Positions 19,061 through 28,738 of a stretch of DNA of 64,000 nt are shown in pieces. The notes beneath the pieces are model-generated. The model had not been told where the DNA came from. It ran no database searches and saw nothing but the letters and a program-made list of their open reading frames with translations. The position numbers were made by a program, and so were the translations under genes. Each line of letters starts with the position of its first letter. Positions within the stretch are counted from its first letter, which is position 1. The DNA is from Meishania sp964351985. Lineage in GTDB: Bacteria; Bacteroidota; Bacteroidia; Flavobacteriales; Flavobacteriaceae. The DNA is taken from assembly GCA_964351985.1 (NCBI GenBank), contig CAYGPR010000016.1, positions 10,236 through 74,235 of the forward strand, in the 5' to 3' direction.

Positions 19061-21406
19061 ATGGCAAAAAAGGCCGCAAAGAAAAAGGGAGACAAATACT
19101 TTTTCAAATACATCAAATGGTTCTGGATCTTATTCGCTACCGGAATACTCTCGGTGGCATTGCTTTTTTTGATGGCTTCCTGGGGTTTTTTGGGCCCATT
19201 ACCCACGTATGAAAGTTTGGAAAATCCGCAGACCAATCTGGCCTCTCAGATTATCTCTTCCGATGGCAGTTTATTGGGCAAGTTTTATTTGGATGATAAC
19301 CGAACTGACGTTACCTACGATGATTTACCCGAAAACTTGGTGAACGCACTGATTGCCAGTGAAGATGTGCGTTTTTATGACCACTCTGGCATAGATTGGT
19401 ACGGAACCTTACGGGCAGTCGCTTTTTTAGGAAAAAGAGGTGGGGCAAGCACCATTACACAACAGTTAGCGCGGCAGATTTACGTAGGTCCGAGATCAAG
19501 AAGCGTATTTGAGACAATAAAGCAAAAGGCCAAAGAATGGGTTATTGCCACACAATTGGAAAGAAGATATACCAAAGAAGAAATCATAAAAATGTATTTG
19601 AACATTTATGACTTTGGTAATAATGCCGATGGCATTCGCTCTGCCTCAAGAATTTATTTTGGAAAAGAACCTAAAAATCTGAAAGTCGAAGAATCGGCCA
19701 TGTTGGTTGGAATGCTACAGAACTCATCACTCTACAATCCGCTTCGGCGAGAAGAATTGACATTGAAAAAGAGGAATATTGTTTTAGGTCAGCTAGAAAA
19801 ATATGAATATATCGACGAAGCCGAAAGAGATTCTTTGCGAGCTTTGGAAATGAACCTCAATTACAATCCAGAATCACACCGTGATGGTATTGCTACCTAC
19901 TTTCGCATGTACCTTCAGGGTTTTATGAACGATTGGATAAAAAAGAACCCAAAACCGGCCCTTGAGGGAGAGCGTGATAAATGGAATCTTTATTTGGACG
20001 GACTCCGCATCTACACAACTATTGATTCCCGTATGCAACAGAATGCCGAGGATGCGGTATCGGAACATATGCAACGACTACAAGCCGAATTCTTTGTACA
20101 GAACACCCCGGAAAGAAATAAGACCGCGCCCTTTCTCGATTTGACCCCGGAGGAAACGGATCGAATCATGGAGCGGGCTATCAAGACCTCGGAAAGATGG
20201 CGAAAAATGAAAGATGGGGGAATATCGGAAAAAGAAATTCGGGATTCGTTTACCAAGAAAACGGAAATGACCGTTTTCGACTGGAAAAGTGAAACCAGGG
20301 AGAAAGATACCATTCTAACCCCTATGGATTCGATCCGGTATTACAAATCGTTTTTACGTTCGGCCATGATGTCGATGGAGCCCCAGACTGGGCATGTAAA
20401 GGCATGGGTAGGTGGTGTGGACTATAAACATTTTCAATATGACCATGTGTATCAAGGGGCTAGACAGGCCGGCTCGACTTTCAAGCCTTTTGTATATGCA
20501 GCGGCCATCGATCAATTGCGACTATCGCCCTGTGATACTTTGCCGGACACACAATACTGCATCGAAGCCGGAAAGCACGGAAACCCAGAGCCATGGTGCC
20601 CTAAAAACTCCGAAGGTAGGTATTCAGGTAGGAGCTATACACTGAAAGATGCCTTGGCAAATTCGAAAAATACGATAACCGCTCAACTGATAGATCGTGT
20701 TGGTCCCAAATCGGTCGTTAATATTGTCAATAACTTGGGCTTGACCGGAGAAATACCCGAGGTACCTTCTATCGCTTTGGGTACCCACGATTTCAGTGTC
20801 TATGAAATGGTAGGTGCTTATGGCACCTTCGTAAACCAAGGGGTTTATGTGAAACCTGTTATGGTTACGCGGATCGAGGATAAAAATGGAACTGTATTAT
20901 TCGAATACGTTCCAGAGACAAAGGACGTTTTGAGCAAAGATGTGGCCTATGCCATGGTGAATTTAATGGAGGGCGTAACACAAGGAGGATCAGGTACGAG
21001 GTTAAGAGGTAGCTCCGCAAAGAATCAAACGGTTTATAAGGAAATCGTAACTGGGTACCCTTATGAATTTAAAAATCCTATTGCGGGTAAGACCGGTACA
21101 ACACAGAATAATAGTGATGGCTGGTTTATGGGAATGGTTCCCAATTTAGTAACGGGTGTCTGGGTAGGCGGTGAAGAACGGGCAACTCATTTTAGGTCGA
21201 TATACTATGGTCAAGGTGCTTCCATGGCACTCCCGATATGGGGCATTTATATGAAGAAGAACTACGAGAACGAAGAACTAGGTATTTCCGATGGCGCGTT
21301 TCCAAAACCTGATAATCTATCCATACAGGTAGATTGTGATAAAATTGCGGAAGAAGCAGCCAAAAAAGTGAATTCCGATGATGATCTAGAAGATCTGGAC
21401 TTCTAA
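19061..21406 (+). CDS. Penicillin-binding protein 1A
   Basis: 781 residues, bifunctional class A PBP: one N-terminal membrane helix (about 23-46), glycosyltransferase domain GT51 (about 60-240; catalytic Glu in SEDVRFYDHSGID, and GASTITQQLARQ), and a transpeptidase domain (about 420-700) with STFKPF (catalytic Ser), SKN in ANSKNTITA, and GKTGTTQNNSDGW. It polymerises and cross-links peptidoglycan. It starts 4 bp after gldH; a terminator follows at 21432-21465. Confidence 0.96.
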   Translation: MAKKAAKKKGDKYFFKYIKWFWILFATGILSVALLFLMASWGFLGPLPTYESLENPQTNLASQIISSDGSLLGKFYLDDNRTDVTYDDLPENLVNALIASEDVRFYDHSGIDWYGTLRAVAFLGKRGGASTITQQLARQIYVGPRSRSVFETIKQKAKEWVIATQLERRYTKEEIIKMYLNIYDFGNNADGIRSASRIYFGKEPKNLKVEESAMLVGMLQNSSLYNPLRREELTLKKRNIVLGQLEKYEYIDEAERDSLRALEMNLNYNPESHRDGIATYFRMYLQGFMNDWIKKNPKPALEGERDKWNLYLDGLRIYTTIDSRMQQNAEDAVSEHMQRLQAEFFVQNTPERNKTAPFLDLTPEETDRIMERAIKTSERWRKMKDGGISEKEIRDSFTKKTEMTVFDWKSETREKDTILTPMDSIRYYKSFLRSAMMSMEPQTGHVKAWVGGVDYKHFQYDHVYQGARQAGSTFKPFVYAAAIDQLRLSPCDTLPDTQYCIEAGKHGNPEPWCPKNSEGRYSGRSYTLKDALANSKNTITAQLIDRVGPKSVVNIVNNLGLTGEIPEVPSIALGTHDFSVYEMVGAYGTFVNQGVYVKPVMVTRIEDKNGTVLFEYVPETKDVLSKDVAYAMVNLMEGVTQGGSGTRLRGSSAKNQTVYKEIVTGYPYEFKNPIAGKTGTTQNNSDGWFMGMVPNLVTGVWVGGEERATHFRSIYYGQGASMALPIWGIYMKKNYENEELGISDGAFPKPDNLSIQVDCDKIAEEAAKKVNSDDDLEDLDF

Positions 21407-21431
21407 TAATGATACCGCATAGTGAAAAAAT

Positions 21432-21465
21432 AAAATGCCGTGGTTATGAAAGCCGTGGCATTTTT
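21432..21465 (+). terminator. Terminator after the PBP1A gene
   Basis: AAATGCCGTGG pairs with CCGTGGCATTT (two G-U pairs) followed by TTTTTC. It closes the ricT-gldH-PBP1A unit. Confidence 0.75.
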
Positions 21466-21514
21466 CTTTATAAAACCGTAAATTAGTAGAGTATTAATAT
21501 GCTAAGGGAGAGAT

Positions 21515-22216
21515 ATGATTCAAAAGACAGTCGATGACGTAAGCGAGGCTTTACATGGAGTTGAAGATGGAATGACTTTTATGTTGGGCGGCTTCGGTCT
21601 TTGCGGAATTCCTGAAAATGCTATTGCCGAACTGGTACGTTTAGAGGTAAAGAATATTACTTGTATTTCAAACAATGCCGGAGTCGATGATTTTGGGCTT
21701 GGACTTTTGCTTCAGAAGCATCAGGTCAAGAAAATGATTTCATCTTATGTGGGCGAAAACGATGAGTTTGAGCGGCAAATGTTGAGTGGTGAATTAGAGG
21801 TAGAACTCACGCCCCAAGGAACTTTGGCGGAGAAATGTCGGGCCGCCCAGGCAGGTTTTCCGGCCTTCTACACACCTGCTGGGTACGGAACCGAGGTAGC
21901 CGAAGGAAAAGAAACCCGCGAGTTCCATGGAAAAATGTACGTTCTTGAACATGCTTTCAAAGCTGATTATGCTTTTGTAAAGGCCTGGAAAGGAGACGAA
22001 GCGGGCAATCTGATTTTTAAAGGCACGGCCCGTAATTTCAACCCATGTATGTGTGGGGCAGCTAAAATCACCGTCGCGGAGGTCGAAGAACTTGTTCCGG
22101 CCGGAGAATTGAATCCAAATGAAATACATATTCCGGGAATATTTGTACAGCGTATTTTTCAAGGAAAAAATTACGAGAAGCGAATAGAGCAGCGAACGGT
22201 AAGACAAAAAATATAA
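21515..22216 (+). CDS. scoA: 3-oxoacid CoA-transferase subunit A
   Basis: 233 residues. Alpha subunit of the succinyl-CoA:3-ketoacid CoA-transferase type, which activates acetoacetate in ketone-body or branched-chain amino-acid breakdown. Family signature GGFGLCGIPENAI is near the N-terminus; GTLAEKCRAAQAGFPAFYTP and GNLIFKGTARNFNP follow. A good RBS (AGGGAGAG) precedes the ATG. The partner subunit is downstream, separated by a small membrane-protein gene. Confidence 0.93.
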   Translation: MIQKTVDDVSEALHGVEDGMTFMLGGFGLCGIPENAIAELVRLEVKNITCISNNAGVDDFGLGLLLQKHQVKKMISSYVGENDEFERQMLSGELEVELTPQGTLAEKCRAAQAGFPAFYTPAGYGTEVAEGKETREFHGKMYVLEHAFKADYAFVKAWKGDEAGNLIFKGTARNFNPCMCGAAKITVAEVEELVPAGELNPNEIHIPGIFVQRIFQGKNYEKRIEQRTVRQKI

Positions 22217-22222
22217 GAAGCG

Positions 22223-22561
22223 ATGAGATTACAGTACAATTGCACTTCTTGTAGAAACACGAATTATTTTCGCCCCGTCGTTGCGACCCGAGGAGATTTA
22301 CAAATGAAAATGGGCGATGAAGTCGAGGTCAAATGTGAATTCTGTAAAGAAATGCAGAAAAAACACATCAATAAGATTACGGCCGTTGCTGATAAAAGAA
22401 TGCTTATTGTAGGAGGAATTTTGGGGTTGGTTTCAGCGATTATTCTTTGGTTATCGTTTGGCGCAATTGGTGTTGTAACCGCTGTTGTTCCTATTTTAAT
22501 CGGAGTTTACGAAAGCAATGCTGCAAATAGTTTTAATAAATATATGATTCGAAGGAAGTAA
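22223..22561 (+). CDS. Small zinc-ribbon membrane protein between the CoA-transferase subunits
   Basis: 112 residues. Two CxxC pairs (CTSCRN at residue ~7 and CEFCKE at ~37) form a predicted zinc ribbon, followed by two membrane helices (about 64-100, IVGGILGLVSAIILWLSFG then GVVTAVVPILIGVY). It begins 6 bp after scoA and ends 2 bp before scoB, so it is translated in the same transcript. No family recognised. It is probably a membrane accessory protein that drifted into the operon, or an adaptor. Confidence 0.8.
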   Translation: MRLQYNCTSCRNTNYFRPVVATRGDLQMKMGDEVEVKCEFCKEMQKKHINKITAVADKRMLIVGGILGLVSAIILWLSFGAIGVVTAVVPILIGVYESNAANSFNKYMIRRK

Positions 22562-22563
22562 CT

Positions 22564-23217
22564 ATGCTCGACAAAAACGGAATCGCAAAACGTATTGCAA
22601 AAGAAGTTAAAGACGGTTATTATGTCAATCTGGGTATTGGTATTCCAACCTTGGTCGCCAATTTTGTGCGAGAAGATATAAGTGTGGAATTTCAAAGTGA
22701 AAATGGGGTTTTGGGAATGGGGCCTTTCCCTTATGAAGGAGAAGAAGATGCGGATATTATCAATGCTGGAAAACAGACCATAACGACCTTGCCAGGAGCT
22801 TCCTTTTTTGACTCCGTAACCAGCTTTGGTATGATTAGGGGCCAACATGTCGACCTGACCATTCTAGGTGCCATGGAAGTTTCTGAGAATGGCGACATAG
22901 CCAACTGGAAAATTCCCGGAAAAATGGTCAAGGGTATGGGGGGCGCCATGGATCTTGTAGCATCTGCGGAAAACATAATAGTTGCCATGATGCATACGAA
23001 TCGTGCGGGGGAATCCAAATTGCTGAAGAAATGCACTTTACCATTGACAGGGGTAGGATGTGTAAAAAAAATTGTGACCAACCTTGCAGTGCTTGAAGTC
23101 ACTCCCGACGGTTTTCAACTTTTAGAACGAGCACCCGGTATCAGTATCGAGGAAATTAAGAAAGCCACAGAAGGTAACCTCATAGTGAAAGGTGATATTC
23201 CTGAAATGGCAATTTAA
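22564..23217 (+). CDS. scoB: 3-oxoacid CoA-transferase subunit B
   Basis: 217 residues. Beta subunit carrying the catalytic glutamate in the SENGVLG motif (about residue 41), which forms the enzyme-CoA thioester. GYYVNLGIGIPTLV and LGAMEVSENGDIANW are family hallmarks. It starts 2 bp after the zinc-ribbon gene. Confidence 0.94.
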   Translation: MLDKNGIAKRIAKEVKDGYYVNLGIGIPTLVANFVREDISVEFQSENGVLGMGPFPYEGEEDADIINAGKQTITTLPGASFFDSVTSFGMIRGQHVDLTILGAMEVSENGDIANWKIPGKMVKGMGGAMDLVASAENIIVAMMHTNRAGESKLLKKCTLPLTGVGCVKKIVTNLAVLEVTPDGFQLLERAPGISIEEIKKATEGNLIVKGDIPEMAI

Positions 23218-23373
23218 AGGTCCAAGTTCTTCATCTGGAGAGCAATTAATGAATCGGCGATCTCGCGCTTGACCAAATTACTTTTATAATCTTCTTGACT
23301 TTTTTTGAACCTGCCGGTAGGCTTGAACTTGTGTCTGAGTTTGAACTTAATACCATTTATCGATGCACTTTAT
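23214..23373 (-). pseudogene. Possible coding remnant, C-terminal end only
   Basis: On the minus strand the frame ending at 23214 reads as a plausible basic helical protein C-terminus (HKFKPTGRFKKSQEDYKSN, then VKREIADSLIALQMKNLDL). There is no ATG, GTG or TTG giving a sensible start, and an in-frame stop lies just upstream. Its stop overlaps the scoB stop. Probably a decayed gene end. The rest of 23218-23513 holds nothing else. Confidence 0.35.
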
Positions 23374-23513
23374 CGAAGAAATTTACCGTTCATATTTTTC
23401 ACAACATTATGCGCATGCTTCACAACAATAATTTAGTTCTCGGAGAAGTTTAAAGTACATTTATAAAGTAATTGAAGGTTAGTCCCCAAGTCTAACCGAA
23501 AAAACCTACAGTT

Positions 23514-23621
23514 ATGGAAGCCCAAATGAACCAAACGCCTGCACAAAAAGAAATACAAGTTTATAAAAACGATTTCTTTAGCGGTATTGTAATGCTAACG
23601 CGAAAACTATTTATGCTATAG
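23514..23621 (+). CDS. Small ORF of 35 codons with own hairpin leader and terminator
   Basis: ATG at 23514, stop TAG at 23621. The peptide begins MEAQMNQTPAQKEIQVYKND and ends hydrophobic. Upstream are a hairpin (GGTTAG / CTAACC, 23477-23497) and a promoter-like TTTAG-N19-TACATTTA (23432-23463, one mismatch from the -7 consensus). A strong terminator lies 21 bases downstream. No family recognised; it could be a small protein or the coding part of a regulatory RNA. Confidence 0.5.
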   Translation: MEAQMNQTPAQKEIQVYKNDFFSGIVMLTRKLFML

Positions 23622-23642
23622 TTGCCAAGCAAGAATTTTAAG

Positions 23643-23674
23643 AAAGCCACGTTCCCCAAAGCGTGGCTTTTTTC
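23643..23674 (+). terminator. Rho-independent terminator after the 35-codon ORF
   Basis: AAAGCCACG / CGTGGCTTT 9-bp stem, 10-base loop, then TTTTC. The T run is on the plus strand only. Confidence 0.8.
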
Positions 23675-23707
23675 TTTTTCCTATTTTAGAGCATATTGAC
23701 ATATAAT

Positions 23708-24223
23708 ATGCAACTACGATTACAAGAATTTTCTGTGGACGACTTGGATGGGCTTGTTGAAATCTCTAAAAAGACCTTTGTTGATGCCTTTGAAAAAGAT
23801 AATGATCCAGAAGATTTTGAGACCTATATAAATACAGCCTTCAATAGAGAAAAACTGTTTGCCGAGCTTATGAACAAGCATACGGAATTTTATAAAGTGT
23901 ATTGCGACGATGCTTTAGCGGGATACCTTAAGCTAAATCAAAATAGTGCCCAGACCGATATCAAACTGTCAGAATCCTTGGAACTGGAACGCATATATAT
24001 GCTCGAGAATTTTCAAGGACGAAAAATAGGAAAATGGATGCTCGAAGAAGTCAAAAGAATGGCATTCGAAAGAAAAAAAGAATTTTTGTGGCTAGGAGTA
24101 TGGGAAAAGAATGAAAAAGCCATAGCCTTTTATGAAAGAAACGGCTTCTCGAAATTCGGAATGCATCCCTACTATATAGGAAAAGATAAGCAAATGGATT
24201 GGTTGATGCGATATGATCTGTAA
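23708..24223 (+). CDS. GNAT family N-acetyltransferase
   Basis: 171 residues from the ATG at 23708 (a TTG at 23696 is the alternative). GNAT fold; the acetyl-CoA binding motif A is MLENFQGRKIGKWMLEE (Q/RxxGxG/A form) at about residue 99-115, followed by WLGVWEKNEKAIAFYERNGF, the usual beta5/alpha4 end. It resembles polyamine/amino-acid acetyltransferases, but the substrate is unknown. Confidence 0.88.
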   Translation: MQLRLQEFSVDDLDGLVEISKKTFVDAFEKDNDPEDFETYINTAFNREKLFAELMNKHTEFYKVYCDDALAGYLKLNQNSAQTDIKLSESLELERIYMLENFQGRKIGKWMLEEVKRMAFERKKEFLWLGVWEKNEKAIAFYERNGFSKFGMHPYYIGKDKQMDWLMRYDL

Positions 24224-24279
24224 TGTATCGGTTCTCCCCGATTCCGGATTTTATCTACAATTTCCTTAGCGATATCCAT

Positions 24280-24317
24280 AAAAAAAGACCTTCTCATTTT
24301 GAGAAGGCCTTTTTTTA
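24280..24317. terminator. Bidirectional terminator
   Basis: CCTTCTC / GAGAAGG stem flanked by a run of A on the left and T on the right, with one internal mismatch. It serves the GNAT gene (plus) and the T9SS protein (minus). Confidence 0.8.
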
Positions 24318-24334
24318 TAAGTCTTTGGAGATCC

Positions 24335-26600
24335 CTACTCTTTCACAATCTTTAGGAATTCATTTTTACCCTGATCATTCGATAAGTTAAGAACATAATG
24401 TCCGTTTACCATATCTGAAACCCTTATGGGTAATGTCCTTTGATTATTATCAATAGTGCCATTCTTGATAAGCATGCCGTTGATACTGTAAATGGCATAG
24501 GCTGTCAATTCAGATTCTGAAGGAAGGGTCACTGTAATTTCGGTAGTACTTGGATTCGGAAATACGCTAATAGTATCCAATTCCTCCTTTTGTGTAATAC
24601 CTGAAAGGTCCAATGAGGTCTTCAAAGAAGTTCCGTTTACTATTTTCCTGACGCTGAGGTTGTCGTATCGTGCTGAGCCTGCGGAGTTGCTGTTGAAGTN
24701 NNNNNNNNNNNNNNNNNNNNNNNNNNNNNNNNNNNNNNNNNNNNNNNNNNNNNNNNNNNNNNNNNNNNNNNNNNNNNNNNNNNNNNNNNNNNNNNNNNNG
24801 TCCGCCGTCGTTGTTGACGAGCCTCAGGGCACATGGCGAGCCGTTTGCGTCGGTGGTGGTCTGGGCGTCGTCGAGCCCCGTGGCGAGGATCCCCGCGTTC
24901 AGGTCGACCGACGCGTCCTCGTTTTCGAGCCCGTCGTCGCAGGCCTGGTCGTCGGTGGGTTCGTCGTCATCGTCATCGTCGTCCCCTCCGGTTCCCTCCC
25001 CGGTCTTCCTGACGCTGAGGTTGTCGTATCGTGCTGAGCCTGCGGAGTTGCTGTTGAAGTTGGAGTATATCCATATGTCGAGCGTGGCGATGCCGGAGGG
25101 CACGGTGACGGTCTGTGTGTGTGTCGACCATCCGTTCCCGAAGTCGTGTCCTATCTCCCAAGTGTTGGGCCTTGCGTTCTCGACGACCTCGATACGTGCC
25201 CTTCCTCCGGATCCGTTCCCGTCGATGCTGAACTCGAGCTGGTCGCCTGGCGATATGTCGTTTGCGTCCAGGTCGACGGATATCTGGTACTTGGCCCATG
25301 GCTGTCCGCCGTCGTTGTTGACGAGCCTCAGGGCACATGGCGAGCCGTTTGCGTCGGTTGTGGTCTCCGCCGTATCCATTCCGCCGAGTATACTGCCCGT
25401 TGAGAGGTCTACCGAGGCGTCCTCGTTTTCGAGCCCGTTGTCGCAGGCCTCGTCGTCGATTGGTGGATCTGGTTTGTCATCTACATCCGCCTCAGGGAAT
25501 TTTGGTCCGTTTTCGTATAGTACGGCGGCGTTGTATGCCGCAATACCGTAGGCCTCGTTCCCATAGAACGCAGAGTTGTCATAACTGATTCCAACTTTAA
25601 AATAGTTTGATTCTATCCTGTTCTGAACAGAGGCATCGTATTGACCCAAAGTGAGCCAGGCATGCATTCTTCCCTGCAGAAAATAACCCCCTGAACCATC
25701 AACGAACTCTCTATTTTTTTGAACATCTTCCGACCTCCATATCACATTTTTCAAGGTCGATAAAAATCGATTGATATCGGTTTGATTCCAATATTCATTC
25801 TCCTCAAATCCATCGATAACCGTTTGAATTACTACATTTCCATGCGAGGTGTCTTGAATATAAGAGTTGTTCCAATCCGTATTCCAAACATAAGCTGAAT
25901 TATTGTTCGGATTGAGACGAAGGTTGCCACGAAAACTGGCACCTCCCTGAGTTGACATTCCCTTATAACTAAAATTTTCATAGACCTCTTTATATTGTGC
26001 GGTCTGACCTGTTATTTTCCAAAGATGTAATCCAATTCTGGCCCAATGGGATGCCATGTGTGCATTAACTCTTTCTATATGGCCAAGACCTGCTTGATAG
26101 TAACGGTTCCAAATGTTTTCTTGAACCCAACTTAATGTGGTATTGAACCAATTCTGTACACCACCGGTATTTTGCCTAAAATCTGGACTTTCATCAAGAA
26201 CACGAAGTAGATAGGTTACTTCCCTTGCCCAAAAACTATCCCATAACGCATAGCCGACATTAGATCCACGGGCGGGCCAACCTTTTCTTCCGTTGCTTAA
26301 GGTGACAGAAGTGGCGATCGAGTTATCGATAAGAAGGCGGGCCTCGTTAAAGTATTTGATATCACCAGTGGCCTGCCACATTTTCACGGCACCATGAATA
26401 TAATAACTGAGAAAATATTGTTGCTGGTCGTAAAAACCTGAAGTGGATAGGCTTCGCGCATGGGATTGACTACTGCTACCCTTACCGCTTGCATACTGCG
26501 CGTCGTAATTCGCTTTCCACTGACTTACTGTTTTCTGTGCTTGGGTTTGTAGCACGGCAAACATAGCCAATACCACGATTGGGGTAAAAATTCTACTCAT
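24335..26600 (-). CDS. T9SS-secreted protein with catalytic-like helical domain and tandem carbohydrate-binding-like domains (interrupted by assembly gap)
   Basis: One gene broken by 100 N at 24700-24799. Signal peptide ends near VLQTQAQ. Residues ~25-370 form a helix-rich domain like alpha/alpha-toroid glycan-active enzymes (SHWARIGLHLWKITGQ, DTSHGNVVIQTVIDGFEENE); specificity unknown. Next is a ~140-residue jelly-roll-like domain (CALRLVNNDGGQPWAKYQIS), a poly-Asp linker, and a second copy entering the gap. After the gap the second copy resumes (SNSAGSARYDNLSVRK) and runs in frame into a type A T9SS sorting domain (VFPNPSTTEITVTLP ... NEFLKIVKE). The repeat part is markedly GC-rich. Confidence 0.85.
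24700..24799. other. Assembly gap (100 N) inside tandem repeat
   Basis: 100 undetermined bases, probably a placeholder. By comparison with the intact repeat copy, 243 bases (25061-25303) should lie between the two gap edges, plus any number of further repeat units. The gap edges are identical to the other copy over about 50 bases each side. Confidence 0.9.
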
Positions 26601-26881
26601 ATGTGGGGTATTTGTGGGGTTTAGCAGATTCGTTTGAATGAATACAGCTTTTTAGCTACGGTGAAAATCAACATCTTAGACGTCGATGAAGTGTTAAAAA
26701 AATCCGATGATCGACGAAATGCACAATTTTTACTGGTTTTTCTACAAAAAACAAGACTAAATCTTACAAATAACTAATCATGGTAGAGTTTATGGGGTTT
26801 TATTCATGAAGATTCCATGCATGGATAGAATTCTTGGGTTCCATTCGATTTTGCTAACTTCATCCACTTAAAAAAACGAAA

Positions 26882-28033
26882 ATGAAAAAACAATTATTCA
26901 CCATTATATTATTAGTGGTAGTTCATCTTGCTGAGGGACAAGAATATTTTTTCCCTGAAAGAAATGTGGAATGGGAACGGAAACAACCCAAAGATTTTAA
27001 GATTAGCTTGGAAGAACTTCAGACGGCCGTAGAATTTGCCGAAGCAAATGAGTACTCAGGCTCGCGCGACTTGCGCATTGCCATTCTTAAAGGTTTTGAA
27101 CGCGAACCCTTTCATGAGATTCTTGGGCCGACCAAAAAACGTGGCGGGCCAGCTGGAATGATTTTAAAAAATGGTTATGTCATTGCCCAATGGGGTAATA
27201 CAAAACGTGTTGATATGACCTTTAGCGTGACAAAAAGTTTCTTGAGTACCATGGCAGGTCTCGCCGAGGATAACGGACTTATCGCGGATATCAATGATAA
27301 GGTCGGCGACTATATTTGGGACGGTACTTTTGACGGCGCCCATAATTCAAAGATTACTTGGGAACATTTGCTACAACAGAATTCGGCGTGGTCCGGTGAA
27401 CTTTGGGGAGGTAAAGACTGGGCTGACCGACCACCTAGTAAGGGAGGCATCGACAATTGGAAATTTGAAAAACCGGTAGCACCAGGTACGATTATGGAAT
27501 ACAATGATGTTCGTGTTAACGTACTGGCCTACGCTTTGACCCATGTTTGGCGTAAACCGATGCCTTTAGTTTTAAAAGAAAATATTATGGATAAAATCGG
27601 CGCATCGACCACATGGCGATGGCATGGATACGACCATGCTTGGACAGAAATCGATGGTATTAAAATGAAATCGGTTACCGGAGGAGGACATTCTGGAGCA
27701 GGACTCTTTATCAGCGCTGAAGATATGGCACGATTCGGACTACTTTTTCTTAACAATGGTAAATGGAAAGAAGAGCAATTGATTAGTGAATCATGGATTC
27801 AAAAAGCTATTGAACCGTCTAAACCCAACTTCAATTACGGTTATATGTGGTGGTTGAACAAAAAAGGCGATCGTCATTGGGAAGGGCTTTCAGAGAATAT
27901 CTACTACGCCGCAGGTTTCGGGGGCAATTTTATCGTTATTGACATAGAAAATGATTTGGTTGTCGTTACCCGTTGGTTGGAACCTAATAAAATTGGTGAA
28001 TTTATGACCAAAGTAAATGCGGCTTTGAAATAG
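26882..28033 (+). CDS. Serine hydrolase, beta-lactamase/class C PBP family
   Basis: 383 residues with an N-terminal signal peptide (TIILLVVVHLAEGQ). Class C beta-lactamase-like fold: nucleophile in SxxK (FSVTKSF, about residue 118), YxN-type motif at MEYNDVRVN, and the late GGHSGAGLFISAEDMARFGL and AAGFGGNFIVID segments (the HxG/KTG equivalent reads AGFGG). It likely hydrolyses an ester or peptide outside the cytoplasm; substrate unknown. It is convergent with the LytTR regulator (3 bp between stops). Confidence 0.87.
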   Translation: MKKQLFTIILLVVVHLAEGQEYFFPERNVEWERKQPKDFKISLEELQTAVEFAEANEYSGSRDLRIAILKGFEREPFHEILGPTKKRGGPAGMILKNGYVIAQWGNTKRVDMTFSVTKSFLSTMAGLAEDNGLIADINDKVGDYIWDGTFDGAHNSKITWEHLLQQNSAWSGELWGGKDWADRPPSKGGIDNWKFEKPVAPGTIMEYNDVRVNVLAYALTHVWRKPMPLVLKENIMDKIGASTTWRWHGYDHAWTEIDGIKMKSVTGGGHSGAGLFISAEDMARFGLLFLNNGKWKEEQLISESWIQKAIEPSKPNFNYGYMWWLNKKGDRHWEGLSENIYYAAGFGGNFIVIDIENDLVVVTRWLEPNKIGEFMTKVNAALK

Positions 28034-28036
28034 AAA

Positions 28037-28738
28037 TCAGTTGAGCTTTAGTTTTTTCAAGAGCATCGATTTATAAACACGGCCAAGGCGTATTTTTTCT
28101 CCACGGATAAAGACAAGGTTTCCGTTAATTTTTTCGATTTCGGAAAAATTAATGATGTACGATTTATGCACTTGAATAAAACTGCTTTCGGGTAGTTTCT
28201 TAATCCAATTTTTTAAAGAATCCAAATAAGTAAACTTTCCGTTTTTGGTTGCTACGGTCACATAATTTTTATCCGATTCTACATATAGAATATCATGAAC
28301 ATTGATTTTGTGCAGTGTCTTGTCAATGTTCAGAAATATTGACTCGAAAGACCTTTCCTCAGTAATTGCAACTTCGGATGATTGCCTTTCGGCTTTTTTT
28401 AGTTTATTGACTGCTTTCAGAAACCTTTCTAATGAAAAGGGCTTTACGAGATAATCACAAATTGTGTCGAGTTCGAAGCTGGCAACGGCATGTTCATGGT
28501 AGGCCGTGGTCATAATTACGGCCGGAGGGTGTGCAAGTGTTTTTATATATTGAATTCCTGAAATATCGGGCAGGTTGATATCCAAAAAAACTACATCCAC
28601 GCCGATGTTTCTTAGATTGGAATTGGCTTCCAGGGCGGTTTGGAACTTGCCGACCAATTTCAAATCGGGGATTTTGGAGATATAATTCTCCAAAATACGT
28701 TGTGCCGGAATTTCATCTTCAATAATTATGCATGTCAT
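28037..28738 (-). CDS. LytTR-family response regulator
   Basis: 233 residues from the ATG at 28736-28738, overlapping the kinase stop by 4 bp (ATGA). Receiver domain (about 1-115; acidic pair IIEDE, phospho-Asp in VVFLDINLPDISG, Lys in VKPFSLERF) and a LytTR DNA-binding domain (about 135-233; VHDILYVESDKNYVTVATKN, FIQVHKSYIINFSEIEKI). It is the partner of the kinase immediately upstream. Targets unknown. Confidence 0.93.
   Translation of the reverse strand: MTCIIIEDEIPAQRILENYISKIPDLKLVGKFQTALEANSNLRNIGVDVVFLDINLPDISGIQYIKTLAHPPAVIMTTAYHEHAVASFELDTICDYLVKPFSLERFLKAVNKLKKAERQSSEVAITEERSFESIFLNIDKTLHKINVHDILYVESDKNYVTVATKNGKFTYLDSLKNWIKKLPESSFIQVHKSYIINFSEIEKINGNLVFIRGEKIRLGRVYKSMLLKKLKLN

Noticed and set aside
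24811..25588. Long open frames antisense and out of frame in the GC-rich repeat region (including a 246-codon plus-strand frame)
   Set aside because: They are by-products of high G+C in the repeats; the minus-strand frame carries the signal peptide, repeats and T9SS domain.
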